Positions 51,351-59,438 of a DNA stretch of 64,000 nt are shown here, in pieces. The notes under the pieces are model-generated. The model had not been told where the DNA came from. It saw nothing but the letters and a program-made list of their open reading frames with translations, and ran no database searches. The stretch covers positions 1 through 64,000 of the forward strand of contig NZ_BAED01000069.1 in the NCBI RefSeq assembly GCF_000241345.1. Direction: 5' to 3'. Within the stretch, counting starts at the first letter, position 1. Each line of letters starts with the position of its first letter. Origin of the DNA: Gordonia amarae NBRC 15530. GTDB lineage: Bacteria > Actinomycetota > Actinomycetes > Mycobacteriales > Mycobacteriaceae. The position numbers were made by a program, and so were the translations under genes.

Positions 51351-52469
51351 GTGAGCATCCCGCAGCTGGATCTGAGCAGCGACCCCGTCGAACTGACCGC
51401 GGCCCTCGTCGACATCGAGAGCGTGTCCAAGGACGAGACACTGATCGCCGACGCCGTCGAGGCGGCGCTGCGGGAGCAGACGAGCGGTTTCGAGGTGATC
51501 CGGCACGGCAATTGCGTCCTGGCCCGCACCGACCGTGGCCTGCCCACCCGGGTGCTGCTCGCCGGCCATCTCGACACCGTGCCGATCGCAGGCAATGTGC
51601 CGCACCGGCGCAGCAGCGGACACGACGATCACTACGGTATCGACGACGATTTCCTGCACGGCTGCGGAACCACGGACATGAAGTCGGGCGACGCGGTGTT
51701 CCTGCATCTGGCCGCGACCCTGGAGAACCCGGCGCACGATCTGACGCTGGTGTTCTACGACTGCGAGGAGATCGCCGCCGAGTTCAACGGCCTCGGGCAT
51801 ATCGAGCGTGACCTGCCGGACTGGCTGGCCGCCGACGTCGCGATCCTGGGCGAGCCGACGTCGGGCCTGATCGAGGCGGGCTGCCAGGGCACGCTGCGGG
51901 TGCGCCTGTCCGCCACCGGAACCCGCGCGCATTCGGCCCGATCGTGGATGGGCGAGAACGCCATTCACAAACTCGGCGGGGTGCTCACCACGCTGGCCGC
52001 CTACGAGCCGCGCCGCGTCGACATCGACGGCTGCGAATACCGCGAGGGCCTGTCGGCGGTGGCGATCGGCGGCGGGATCGCCGGCAACGTGATCCCCGAC
52101 GCCGCGCACGTCGACGTCAACTTCCGCTTCGCCCCGGACCGCAGTATCGACGCCGCCCTCGCGCATGTGCGGGAAGTCTTTGCCGAACAACTGGATTCGG
52201 GCCTGATCACGCTCGAACTCACCGACTCGGCGGCCGGCGCGCTGCCGGGTCTGGCGCATCCGGCCGCCGCGGCCCTCGTCGAGGCGGCGGCGGGCCGGTT
52301 CCGGGCCAAGTTCGGCTGGACCGACGTGTCCCGATTCTCCGCGCTCGGCATTCCCGCGGTCAACCTCGGCCCGGGTGATCCGAGCCTGGCGCACCGCGCC
52401 GACGAGCGGGTGCCGGTGAGCCAGATCCGCGAGGTCGCCGACCTGCTGCGCGGCTACCTGTCGGCCTGA
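51351..52469 (+). CDS. dapE: Succinyl-diaminopimelate desuccinylase DapE
   Basis: Encodes 372 residues. An M20 metallopeptidase fold with the two-zinc site: [10 protein letters not shown] (His, Asp), [13 protein letters not shown] (bridging Asp), [16 protein letters not shown] (general-base Glu and Glu ligand), ILGEPTSG and the C-terminal His in [12 protein letters not shown]. It removes succinate from N-succinyl-LL-diaminopimelate. The lid domain ([19 protein letters not shown]) is present. It is divergent from dapD with a shared control region and lies near dapC, so three steps of the succinylase branch are clustered. Confidence 0.95.
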   Translation: MSIPQLDLSSDPVELTAALVDIESVSKDETLIADAVEAALREQTSGFEVIRHGNCVLARTDRGLPTRVLLAGHLDTVPIAGNVPHRRSSGHDDHYGIDDDFLHGCGTTDMKSGDAVFLHLAATLENPAHDLTLVFYDCEEIAAEFNGLGHIERDLPDWLAADVAILGEPTSGLIEAGCQGTLRVRLSATGTRAHSARSWMGENAIHKLGGVLTTLAAYEPRRVDIDGCEYREGLSAVAIGGGIAGNVIPDAAHVDVNFRFAPDRSIDAALAHVREVFAEQLDSGLITLELTDSAAGALPGLAHPAAAALVEAAAGRFRAKFGWTDVSRFSALGIPAVNLGPGDPSLAHRADERVPVSQIREVADLLRGYLSA

Positions 52470-52530
52470 TCCGGCCGGCCCGTATTCCATCAGCCCTCGA
52501 TGATCGTGGGGGCGCTGCTAGCGTTGCGGC

Positions 52531-53334
52531 GTGAGCCAACCAGACCTGCCGCCCACCCCGGACACGTCCACCAACTACGCGGGACCGATCATGTTCCGCC
52601 GCGATCCGTCGGAGGAGACCACCGACCGGCATCTGCTGGCGTGGGTCGACCCGCGCGACCCCGGTCTGCGGGTCGATCGCACGGTGCGTGACTCGTGGCG
52701 GGTGCTGCGCATCCAGTCCGAGTTCGTCGCCGGTTTCGACGCGATGAGCGATGTGGCCGAGGCCGTCACGGTGTTCGGTTCGGCGCGCATCAAACCCGGC
52801 ACCGAGGCCTATCGGCTTGCGGTGCGTCTCGGTCAGGCGCTCGGTGAGGCCGGGTACGCGGTCATCACCGGCGGCGGTCCGGGGGCGATGGAGGCCGCCA
52901 ACCGTGGCGCCTACGACACCGGCGCGCAATCGATCGGCCTCAACATCGAGCTGCCGTTCGAACAGCACATCAACCCGTGGGTCGATGTGGGCATGAACTT
53001 CCGGTACTTCTTCGTCCGCAAGACGATGTTCGTCAAGTACGCGCAGGCCTTCGTCTGCCTGCCCGGCGGTTTCGGCACCCTCGACGAACTCTTCGAGGCA
53101 CTCACCCTGGTGCAGACCAAGAAGGTCGGACGGTTCCCGATCGTGCTCGTCGGACGCGACTACTGGGGCGGGCTGATCGACTGGTTGCGCGAGCGGCTGC
53201 TCGGCGAGGGCATGATCTCCGACGGTGACATCGATCTGCTGCACCTCGTCGACACGGCCGAGGAGGCCGTCGAGATCGTGAAGTCGGCGTGCCCGACGTG
53301 CGGCAAGGACGACGACGGGCGGCTGACCCGATGA
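52531..53334 (+). CDS. LOG-family (TIGR00730) Rossmann protein, long form
   Basis: Encodes 267 residues from GTG 52531. It has the lysine-decarboxylase-like/LOG fold with VTVFGSARIKPGT, VITGGGPGAMEAANRGAY and the signature LPGGFGTLDELFEALTLVQ. An N-terminal extension of ~70 residues (DTSTNYAGPIMFRR, RDPGLRVDRTVRDSWRVLRIQ) marks the long, non-plant type found in actinobacteria. Family members cleave nucleoside 5'-monophosphates to base and ribose phosphate. The C-terminal CPTCGKDDD could bind a metal. Its stop overlaps the ATG of a second, shorter LOG gene (ATGA). Confidence 0.9.
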   Translation: MSQPDLPPTPDTSTNYAGPIMFRRDPSEETTDRHLLAWVDPRDPGLRVDRTVRDSWRVLRIQSEFVAGFDAMSDVAEAVTVFGSARIKPGTEAYRLAVRLGQALGEAGYAVITGGGPGAMEAANRGAYDTGAQSIGLNIELPFEQHINPWVDVGMNFRYFFVRKTMFVKYAQAFVCLPGGFGTLDELFEALTLVQTKKVGRFPIVLVGRDYWGGLIDWLRERLLGEGMISDGDIDLLHLVDTAEEAVEIVKSACPTCGKDDDGRLTR

Positions 53335-53876
53335 GTGCCCCGATCTCGATCTGCGTGTACTGCGCGTCGGGGCCGGTGGACCAGCGCTATCTCGACCTGG
53401 CCGCAGAGGTGGGCACGGCAATCGCCGCCGGGGGACACACCCTGATCTCCGGCGGCGGCAATGTGTCGATGATGGGCGCTCTCGCCCGTGCGGCGCGCGC
53501 CGGAGGTACTCACACGGTCGGCATCATCCCCACCGCGCTGATGGAGCGGGAGGTGGCCGACACCGGCGCCGACGAGCTGATCGTCACCGACACGATGCGG
53601 CAGCGCAAGCAGCTCATGGACGAGCGGGCCGACGCCTTCATCACCCTGCCGGGCGGAGTCGGCACACTCGAGGAACTGTTCGAGACATGGACCGGCGGCT
53701 TTCTCGGCATGCACGACAAGCCGGTGGTCCTGCTCGATCCGGAGGGTTTCTACGCGCCCCTGCTGGACTGGCTGACCGCCCGGATGCGGGACGGTTTCGT
53801 CTCGCAGCGCGCGATGGACCGGCTGCTGGTGACCGATTCGGTGGTGGGTGCGCTGGAGCTTGCTACCGGCCGGTAG
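53331..53876 (+). CDS. LOG-family cytokinin-riboside-monophosphate phosphoribohydrolase
   Basis: Encodes 181 residues, the short LOG type: ICVYCASGPVDQRY, LISGGGNVSMMGALARAA and the catalytic signature MRQRKQLMDERADAFITLPG then GVGTLEELFE. In M. tuberculosis the syntenic Rv1205 releases free cytokinins from their nucleotides and has been linked to aldehyde formation and nitric-oxide sensitivity. It overlaps the preceding paralogue by 4 bases, so the two may form a heteromeric or sequential pair. The next gene is fadD6, as in mycobacteria. Confidence 0.92.
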   Translation: MSAPISICVYCASGPVDQRYLDLAAEVGTAIAAGGHTLISGGGNVSMMGALARAARAGGTHTVGIIPTALMEREVADTGADELIVTDTMRQRKQLMDERADAFITLPGGVGTLEELFETWTGGFLGMHDKPVVLLDPEGFYAPLLDWLTARMRDGFVSQRAMDRLLVTDSVVGALELATGR

Positions 53877-54003
53877 GGTGAGCTGCACCACCGGAGCCGA
53901 GGCGCCGGATGCGACCTGGGACTCCCGTGCGGGGGTTCGTGGCGCACGTCCTAGGATGGCCGGTGTACAAGTGTGCACCTGGATTAGGGGAGATCGGAAA
54001 TAC

Positions 54004-55779
54004 ATGGGCAAGGACGATCGTAAGACGGTCACGGTCGCCGATTTGGCGCGCGGACTGGTGAAGATGGCCCCCGACGTGCCGGGCATCGTCAAACACGCTC
54101 CGGGGCTCATCCTGCGCTCGCCGAAGATGAAGAAGACCATCGGTCACATCTTCCAGAACCTGGCGAAGGCCCATCCCGATCGCCCGTTCGTGCGGTTCGA
54201 GGGCGCCACCACCACCTACGGCGAGGCCAACAGCCTGGTCAACCGCTACGCGGCTGTGCTCACCGAGAACGGTGTCGGCCGCGGTGACGTGGTCGCGATC
54301 CTGTCGAAGAACTGCCCCACGGACCTGTACGTCATCCTGGCCACCGTCAAGCTCGGCGCCACCGCCGGAATGATGAACTACAACCAGCTCGGCGAGGTCG
54401 CCGAGCACAGCCTGTCGCTGCTCAAGGCGAAGGTGCTCGTGTACGACCCCGAGTGCGCCGACGTCTACCACTCGGTGTCGCCGGCATCGCTGCCGCCGCG
54501 GGCCTTCGACTTCACCGCGCTCGACGTGGCCGCCGACGGCAAACCCGACACCGATCCTGCGATCACCAAGGAACTGCCGGCCGCCACCGACGCCTTCTTC
54601 ATCTTCACCTCCGGCACCACCGGCCTGCCCAAGGCCAGCGTCATGAGCCACAACCGCTGGCTGGCCAACTTCTCGGGCATCGGTGGACTCGGCGTGCGGC
54701 TGCACCACAACGACACCATGTACGTCGCGCTGCCGCTCTATCACAACAACGCGCTGTCGGTGTCGCTCGGTTCGGTCCTGGCCGGCGGTGCGTGCATCGC
54801 CATCGGCCGCAAGTTCTCGGCGTCCCGGTTCTGGGACGACGTCATCCTCAACCGGGCCACCGCCTTCTGCTACATCGGCGAACTCTGCCGCTACCTGGCC
54901 GCGCAGCCGCCCAAGGACACCGACCGCAAGCACTCGGTGCGCCTGATCGTCGGCAACGGTATGCGCCCGGACATCTGGGACGAGTTCGCCGAGCGCTTCG
55001 GCATCGACCGGATCGTCGAGTTCTACGGTGCCAGCGAGCTCAACATCGCCTTCATCAACGCCTTCAGCGTCGACAAGACCGCGGGCTTCTGCCCGCTGCC
55101 GTACGTGATCGTCGACTACAACGACGACGGCAGCCCCAAGCGCGACGCGAAGGGACGCCTGACCAAGGTGGGCAAGGGTGGCACCGGCCTGCTGCTGGCG
55201 CAGATCAGCGACCGCGTCCCGCTCGACGGCTACACCGATGCCAAGGAGACCGAGAAAAAGGTCATCCGCGACGCCTTCAAGGACGGCGACGCCTACTTCA
55301 ACTCCGGCGACCTCGTGCACGATCAGGGCTTCTCGCATGTCTCGTTCGTCGACCGGCTCGGCGACACCTTCCGGTGGAAGGGCGAGAACGTGGCCACCAC
55401 CGAGGTCGAGGGTGCTGTCGACCTGGTCGAGGAGGTCGAGCAGGCCGTCGCCTACGGTGTGGCGATCCCCGGCACCGACGGCAAGGCCGGCATGGTCGCG
55501 GTCAAGCTGCGCGACGGGCAGAGCCTGGATCCGGTGAAGCTGGCCGCACACCTCTACGAGGCGCTGCCGTCGTACGCGATCCCGCTGTTCGTGCGGATCG
55601 TCGACGAACTGGAGTCCACCTCCACGTTCAAGACGCGCAAGGTGGAGTTGCGCAACGAGGCGTACGGGGAGACCGGTACCGATCCGGTGTTCGTGCTTTC
55701 CGGCCGGGCCACGGGATATGTCCCGTTCTACGACGGGTACGCCGCCGACGTCGCGGCCGCCAAGGTTCCCCGCGGCTGA
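54004..55779 (+). CDS. fadD6: Long-chain acyl-CoA synthetase/transport protein FadD6
   Basis: Encodes 591 residues from ATG 54004. It is an ANL-superfamily adenylating enzyme: phosphate-binding FIFTSGTTGLPKAS, EFYGASELN, the acyl-adenylate motif FNSGDLVHDQGF and VDRLGDTFRWKGENVATTEVE, and the C-terminal FKTRKVELRNEAY with the catalytic Lys region. It matches the very-long-chain/FATP-like branch to which mycobacterial FadD6 (Rv1206) belongs; activation and uptake of fatty acids at the membrane is likely. It is followed by folP2, as in M. tuberculosis. Confidence 0.95.
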   Translation: MGKDDRKTVTVADLARGLVKMAPDVPGIVKHAPGLILRSPKMKKTIGHIFQNLAKAHPDRPFVRFEGATTTYGEANSLVNRYAAVLTENGVGRGDVVAILSKNCPTDLYVILATVKLGATAGMMNYNQLGEVAEHSLSLLKAKVLVYDPECADVYHSVSPASLPPRAFDFTALDVAADGKPDTDPAITKELPAATDAFFIFTSGTTGLPKASVMSHNRWLANFSGIGGLGVRLHHNDTMYVALPLYHNNALSVSLGSVLAGGACIAIGRKFSASRFWDDVILNRATAFCYIGELCRYLAAQPPKDTDRKHSVRLIVGNGMRPDIWDEFAERFGIDRIVEFYGASELNIAFINAFSVDKTAGFCPLPYVIVDYNDDGSPKRDAKGRLTKVGKGGTGLLLAQISDRVPLDGYTDAKETEKKVIRDAFKDGDAYFNSGDLVHDQGFSHVSFVDRLGDTFRWKGENVATTEVEGAVDLVEEVEQAVAYGVAIPGTDGKAGMVAVKLRDGQSLDPVKLAAHLYEALPSYAIPLFVRIVDELESTSTFKTRKVELRNEAYGETGTDPVFVLSGRATGYVPFYDGYAADVAAAKVPRG

Positions 55780-55840
55780 CGGCCCCGGCCGCGGGACGTG
55801 GCCAAGGGAATGCTCACCTCGTGCCGTTAGTGTGGAGCGC

Positions 55841-56707
55841 ATGACCCTGCCCACACTCTGTGGCCGTCCGGTGGCCACCGACCGCGCGCTCGTCATGGCC
55901 ATCGTGAACCGCACCCCGGACTCGTTCTACGACCGGGGTGCGAGTTTTGCCGATGCACCCGCGCAGGAGCGGGTGCACCGGGTGGTCGCCGAGGGCGCCG
56001 ACGTCATCGACATCGGCGGCGTCAAGGCGGGGCCGGGCGAGGAGGTCGACGCCGCCACCGAGGCACAGCGGGTGGTCGGCATGATCGGCTGGATCCGCGA
56101 GCAGTACCCCGACGTCCTCATCAGCGTCGACACCTGGCGGGCCGAGGTGGCCGCCAAGGCCTGCGCCGAGGGCGCCGACCTGATCAACGACACGTGGGCG
56201 GGCGCCGATCCGGAGCTGGTGTCGGTGGCCGCGACGATGGGTGCGGGCATCGTGTGTTCGCACACCGGCGGCGCGCGGGTGCGGACCCGGCCGCACCGAG
56301 TCGCCTACGACGACGTGGTGGCCGATGTGCTCGCCGAGGTGACCACGGCCGCCGATCGCGCCCTCGCCGCGGGCGTGGCCCGTGACTCGATCGTTATCGA
56401 CCCGACGCACGATTTCGGCAAGAACACTTTCCACGGATTGGCGTTGTTACGGGGGGTGAAAGATCTTGTTAATACGGGCTGGCCAGTGTTAATGGCGCTG
56501 AGCAACAAGGATTTCGTGGGGGAGACTCTTGGTGTGGACCTGCAAGACCGGCTGGAGGGAACCCTCGCAGCGACAGCACTGGCCGCCGCCGACGGCGCCA
56601 GGATGTTTCGCGTACACGAGGTTGCCGCCACCCGGCGCGTGGTCGACATGGTCGCTGCCATAGCGGGAACGAGAGCTCCCGCCCGAACAGTCAGGGGACT
56701 CGCATGA
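55841..56707 (+). CDS. folP2: Dihydropteroate synthase homologue FolP2
   Basis: Encodes 288 residues. A TIM-barrel pterin-binding family protein with ALVMAIVNRTPDSFYDRG, ADVIDIGGVKAGPGEEV, ISVDTWRAEVA, DLINDTWAG and PTHDFGKNTFHG. It is the paralogue found beside gpgS in mycobacteria (Rv1207), not the folate-operon enzyme, and its true activity is unclear. Around 56435-56520 the codon use changes: two TTA codons plus CTT, GTT and AAT within ~30 codons, rare in this genome. The stop overlaps an ATG (ATGA) that opens the frame leading into gpgS. Confidence 0.92.
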   Translation: MTLPTLCGRPVATDRALVMAIVNRTPDSFYDRGASFADAPAQERVHRVVAEGADVIDIGGVKAGPGEEVDAATEAQRVVGMIGWIREQYPDVLISVDTWRAEVAAKACAEGADLINDTWAGADPELVSVAATMGAGIVCSHTGGARVRTRPHRVAYDDVVADVLAEVTTAADRALAAGVARDSIVIDPTHDFGKNTFHGLALLRGVKDLVNTGWPVLMALSNKDFVGETLGVDLQDRLEGTLAATALAAADGARMFRVHEVAATRRVVDMVAAIAGTRAPARTVRGLA

Positions 56708-56817
56708 CCAAGCCAGCAAAGCGTCCGGGTGGTACCGCGCGACGCAAGCCGACCGCCATCAGCAGCCGCGACAAGACCTCGATGTGGCCGGCGCCGGCCG
56801 ACACCGGCAGCCCAAAC
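56704..56817 (+). other. In-phase N-terminal frame of gpgS ending at a C CCA AAC slippery heptamer
   Basis: ATG 56704 overlaps the folP2 stop and has a GGGG-type ribosome site, and its ~38 codons have strong GC3 bias (MTKPAKRPGGTARRKP onward). The biased frame then switches to the gpgS frame. At 56811-56817 the bases CCCAAAC stand as C CCA AAC in this frame, exactly the X XXY YYZ phase for -1 slippage to CCC AAA, which is the gpgS frame. A missing C here, real or a sequencing error, would look the same. Without slippage the frame runs to 56922. Confidence 0.6.
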
Positions 56818-57752
56818 GGGACTGGACCGTCACACACACCTGGGAACAGCCCGACTGGACGATCGACGAGCTCGTCGCCGCCAAGGACGGCCGCACCATC
56901 TCGGTGGTGCTGCCCGCACTGAACGAGGAGGAGACGGTCGCCGACGTGATCGCCTCGATCATGCCGCTGTATCCGGATCTGGTCGACGAGGTGATCGTGC
57001 TCGACTCCGGGTCCACGGACGCCACCGCGGAGCGGGCGACGGCGGCCGGGGCTCGCGTGATCAGCCGGGAGGAGGCGGTTCCCGAACTCGAACCTGTCAA
57101 GGGCAAGGGTGAGGTGCTGTGGCGCTCGATCGCCGTCACCAGCGGCGACCTGATCGCCTTCGTCGACTCCGACCTGATTGACCCCGACCCGATGTTCGTG
57201 CCCAAGATGCTCGGGCCGCTGCTCATGAATCGCGATATCCACCTGGTGAAGGGCTACTACCGGCGTCCGCTGAAGACCGGCGGCTCCTCCGATCCCAACG
57301 GCGGTGGCCGGGTCACCGAACTGGTCGCGCGTCCGCTGCTGGCGTCACAGAAGCCGGACCTGACGGCCGTGCTGCAGCCGCTGGGTGGCGAGTACGCGGG
57401 CACCAGGGAACTGCTGTCGTCGGTGCCGTTCGCGCCCGGCTACGGCGTGGAGATCGGTCTGCTGATCGACACCTACGACAAGTACGGCCTGGGCGGTATC
57501 GGGCAGGTCAACCTGGGGGTGCGCACGCACCGCAACCGGCCTTTGATCGAGCTCGGGGTGATGAGCCGGCAGATCGTCGGAACCTTCATGCGGCGATGCG
57601 GTTTCACCGACTCCAACGTCGGACTCACACAGTTCACCGCCGAACCCGACGGCTCGTTCAGTCCGCACACCACCGAGGTGTACCTGGAGGACCGTCCGCC
57701 GATGAACACCATCCGCCCGGAAGCCTCGGGCGACGAGGAGATCGCCTCGTAG
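56784..57752 (+). CDS. gpgS: Glucosyl-3-phosphoglycerate synthase
   Basis: At least 322 residues in this frame from GTG 56784, which lacks a ribosome site; a fused form starting at 56704 through a -1 shift would have about 349 residues. It is a GT81 glycosyltransferase: VVLPALNEEETVADVI, VLDSGSTDATAERA, the DXD-type metal motif FVDSDLIDPDP, LVKGYYRRPL, GGRVTELVARPLL, LQPLGGEYAGTRELL, FAPGYGVEIGLLIDTYDKYG. It joins glucose from UDP-glucose to 3-phosphoglycerate, the first step of methylglucose lipopolysaccharide synthesis. Its place after folP2 matches Rv1208. The N-terminus is the only doubtful part. Confidence 0.93.
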   Translation: MAGAGRHRQPKRDWTVTHTWEQPDWTIDELVAAKDGRTISVVLPALNEEETVADVIASIMPLYPDLVDEVIVLDSGSTDATAERATAAGARVISREEAVPELEPVKGKGEVLWRSIAVTSGDLIAFVDSDLIDPDPMFVPKMLGPLLMNRDIHLVKGYYRRPLKTGGSSDPNGGGRVTELVARPLLASQKPDLTAVLQPLGGEYAGTRELLSSVPFAPGYGVEIGLLIDTYDKYGLGGIGQVNLGVRTHRNRPLIELGVMSRQIVGTFMRRCGFTDSNVGLTQFTAEPDGSFSPHTTEVYLEDRPPMNTIRPEASGDEEIAS

Positions 57753-57834
57753 GGCGGCCTCACCACCCCGACGGGGCAGCGGGTGCGTCCGGAGCGGAAA
57801 CCGGCTGCCGGGCACACCGTGCCACTATGGACCC

Positions 57835-58227
57835 GTGCAGACAATCCTGATCTATCTGCTGGTGATGGCGCTCGTCGTGGTGGTGGTCTTCGCCGTGGTC
57901 TGGTTCGTGTTCGGCCGCGGCGAGGATCTGCCGCCACTGGAACCCGGCACGACGCTCACGCGGCTGCCGCGCGCGGGCGTGACCGGCGACGACGTGCGGT
58001 CGCTGACCTTTGCGCAGGCGGTGCGCGGTTATCGCCAGGACGAGGTGGACTGGGCGCTGGAGAAGGTGGCCCGTGAACTCGACGAGTTGCGGTCGGTGGT
58101 CGTCCGGTTGCAGGCACGTGAGCACACACCGGACGGTGGTGATCCCGGGCACCTCGACGCGGGCGTTCCGGCCGACCCGGGGAGGACACCCGACGGTGCC
58201 GGATCACCGGACCGTACTGATGGGTAA
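57835..58227 (+). CDS. DivIVA-like domain membrane protein (Rv1209-like)
   Basis: Encodes 130 residues from GTG 57835. One N-terminal membrane helix (ILIYLLVMALVVVVVFAVVWFV) is followed by a DivIVA-type segment VRSLTFAQAVRGYRQDEV then a coiled coil (DWALEKVARELDELRSVVVRLQ); the last ~35 residues are acidic, Pro/Gly-rich and disordered. Such short DivIVA-domain proteins probably sit at poles or septa and recruit envelope enzymes. Position after gpgS matches Rv1209. The tagA gene found next in M. tuberculosis is absent here. Confidence 0.85.
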   Translation: MQTILIYLLVMALVVVVVFAVVWFVFGRGEDLPPLEPGTTLTRLPRAGVTGDDVRSLTFAQAVRGYRQDEVDWALEKVARELDELRSVVVRLQAREHTPDGGDPGHLDAGVPADPGRTPDGAGSPDRTDG

Positions 58228-58297
58228 CATGGATCCCTGTGCTGGTTGTGCTGCGCCGAACGGGCACGTCATCGGCGGGTGTGTCCGGCGCGGCACG

Positions 58298-58303
58298 TAT
58301 TAT
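58298..58303 (+). promoter_or_regulatory. Candidate -10 box of the DUF3117 gene
   Basis: TATTAT is close to the sigma-A consensus and lies 35 bp before ATG 58339. The -35 region is not well matched. Confidence 0.4.
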
Positions 58304-58338
58304 GTGAGCCAGGCAGTTGCTCTGAAGGGAGTTCGGGA

Positions 58339-58506
58339 ATGGCGGCGATGAAGCCACGTACTGGGGATGGGCCTCTCGAGGCGGCCAAGGAAGGGCGTGG
58401 AATCGTTGTCAGGATTCCCATCGAGGGTGGCGGACGCCTCGTCGTCGAGCTGACGCCGGACGAGGCCAGCGCGCTCGGCGAGGAACTGCGCGGGGTCACC
58501 GGCTGA
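58339..58506 (+). CDS. DUF3117 small conserved protein (Rv1211-like)
   Basis: Encodes 55 residues: MAAMKPRTGDGPLEAAKEGR, then a GIVVRIPIEGGGRLVVELTP strand pair and a short helix DEASALGEELRGV. It is nearly invariant across actinobacteria as DUF3117; the function is unknown. A GAAGGGAG site precedes ATG 58339; ATG 58348 is also possible. It lies between the DivIVA-like gene and the rRNA methyltransferase gene, the same order as Rv1209-Rv1211. Confidence 0.92.
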   Translation: MAAMKPRTGDGPLEAAKEGRGIVVRIPIEGGGRLVVELTPDEASALGEELRGVTG

Positions 58507-58538
58507 CACCCGCCGCCGTCCGGCCCGCGCTCGTCGCG

Positions 58539-59438
58539 GTGGCCGACGTGTTGCGCTGTCCTGTCTGCGCCGCCGGTTCCGGCGGTGCGGTGGCCGACCG
58601 GCCCGGGGGCGTTTCCTTCGGGCAGCTCAGCGCCGATCCGGACCGCCGATCGCTGGTATGCGATGCGGCGCACTCTTTCGATGTGGCCCGGCAGGGGTAC
58701 GTCTCGCTCCTCGACGGTCGCGCCCGCAAGCTGCGTTCGGACACCTCCGAGATGGTCGCGGCGCGGGGCCGCGTGCATGCGGCGCACGCGTTCGCACCCG
58801 TCGTCGACGCGGTGGCGCGGACGGTGTGGGAGTCGGCCGCCGACCGGGACGAAGGCCCCGTGGTCGCCGACGTCGGATCGGGCACAGGTCACTATCTCGC
58901 CGGGGTTCTCGACGCGATGCCGGGGGCCCGCGGCATCGGCCTCGATCTGTCCAAGTTCTGTGCCAGGGCCACGGCGCGATCGCATCCCCGTACCGCGGCG
59001 GTGGTCGCGGACGCGTGGTCGGGGCTGCCGATCCGGTCGGCGGCCGTGACCGCGGTGCTCTCGGTGTTCTCGCCGCGCAACGTACCGGAGTTCGCCCGGA
59101 TCCTGCGGGCCGGCGGGGTGGTGGTGACGGTGACCCCCGAGCCGGGGCATCTCGCCGAACTCGCCGCGCCGATGGGAATGCTGCGCATCGCCGAGGACAA
59201 GGACGCCCGGCTCGATGCGGACATGGCCACGCATTTCGGTGCGCCTGCGGCGGGGTCGGTGCGTTACACGATCGATGCGCCGGAGTCGCTGGTGACGGAC
59301 CTCGTGGCGATGGGGCCCACGGCCTTTCACCGCGGTGAGGCCGATATCGCCGCGGCGGCGCGGGCAATGGCCGGTGACCGGCCGACGGTGCCGGTCACCA
59401 TCGCGGTGCGGGTGACGGCGTTCCTACCGCAGGGTTGA
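58539..59438 (+). CDS. 23S rRNA (guanine-N1)-methyltransferase, RlmA family
   Basis: Encodes 299 residues from GTG 58539. An N-terminal zinc finger (LRCPVCAAG, then a second pair at LVCDAAHSFD) precedes a SAM-binding Rossmann domain with VADVGSGTGHYLAGVLD, GIGLDLSKFC, VADAWSGLPIRS and the family motif VFSPRNVPEFARIL. RlmA-I modifies G745 and RlmA-II (TlrB, tylosin resistance) G748 of 23S rRNA helix 35; the sequence does not settle which applies here. Its 3' end overlaps the convergent glgM by 15 bp. Confidence 0.9.
   Translation: MADVLRCPVCAAGSGGAVADRPGGVSFGQLSADPDRRSLVCDAAHSFDVARQGYVSLLDGRARKLRSDTSEMVAARGRVHAAHAFAPVVDAVARTVWESAADRDEGPVVADVGSGTGHYLAGVLDAMPGARGIGLDLSKFCARATARSHPRTAAVVADAWSGLPIRSAAVTAVLSVFSPRNVPEFARILRAGGVVVTVTPEPGHLAELAAPMGMLRIAEDKDARLDADMATHFGAPAAGSVRYTIDAPESLVTDLVAMGPTAFHRGEADIAAAARAMAGDRPTVPVTIAVRVTAFLPQG

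Noticed and set aside
50277-52490. A 737-residue frame joining dapD with antisense of dapE
   Set aside because: DapD length and its N-terminus fit a start at 51227; the upstream part is antisense to a true M20 peptidase.
53863-55914. A 683-residue open frame antisense to fadD6
   Set aside because: Composition is Val/Gly/Asp-rich with no domain and no ribosome site; FadD6 motifs lie on the other strand.
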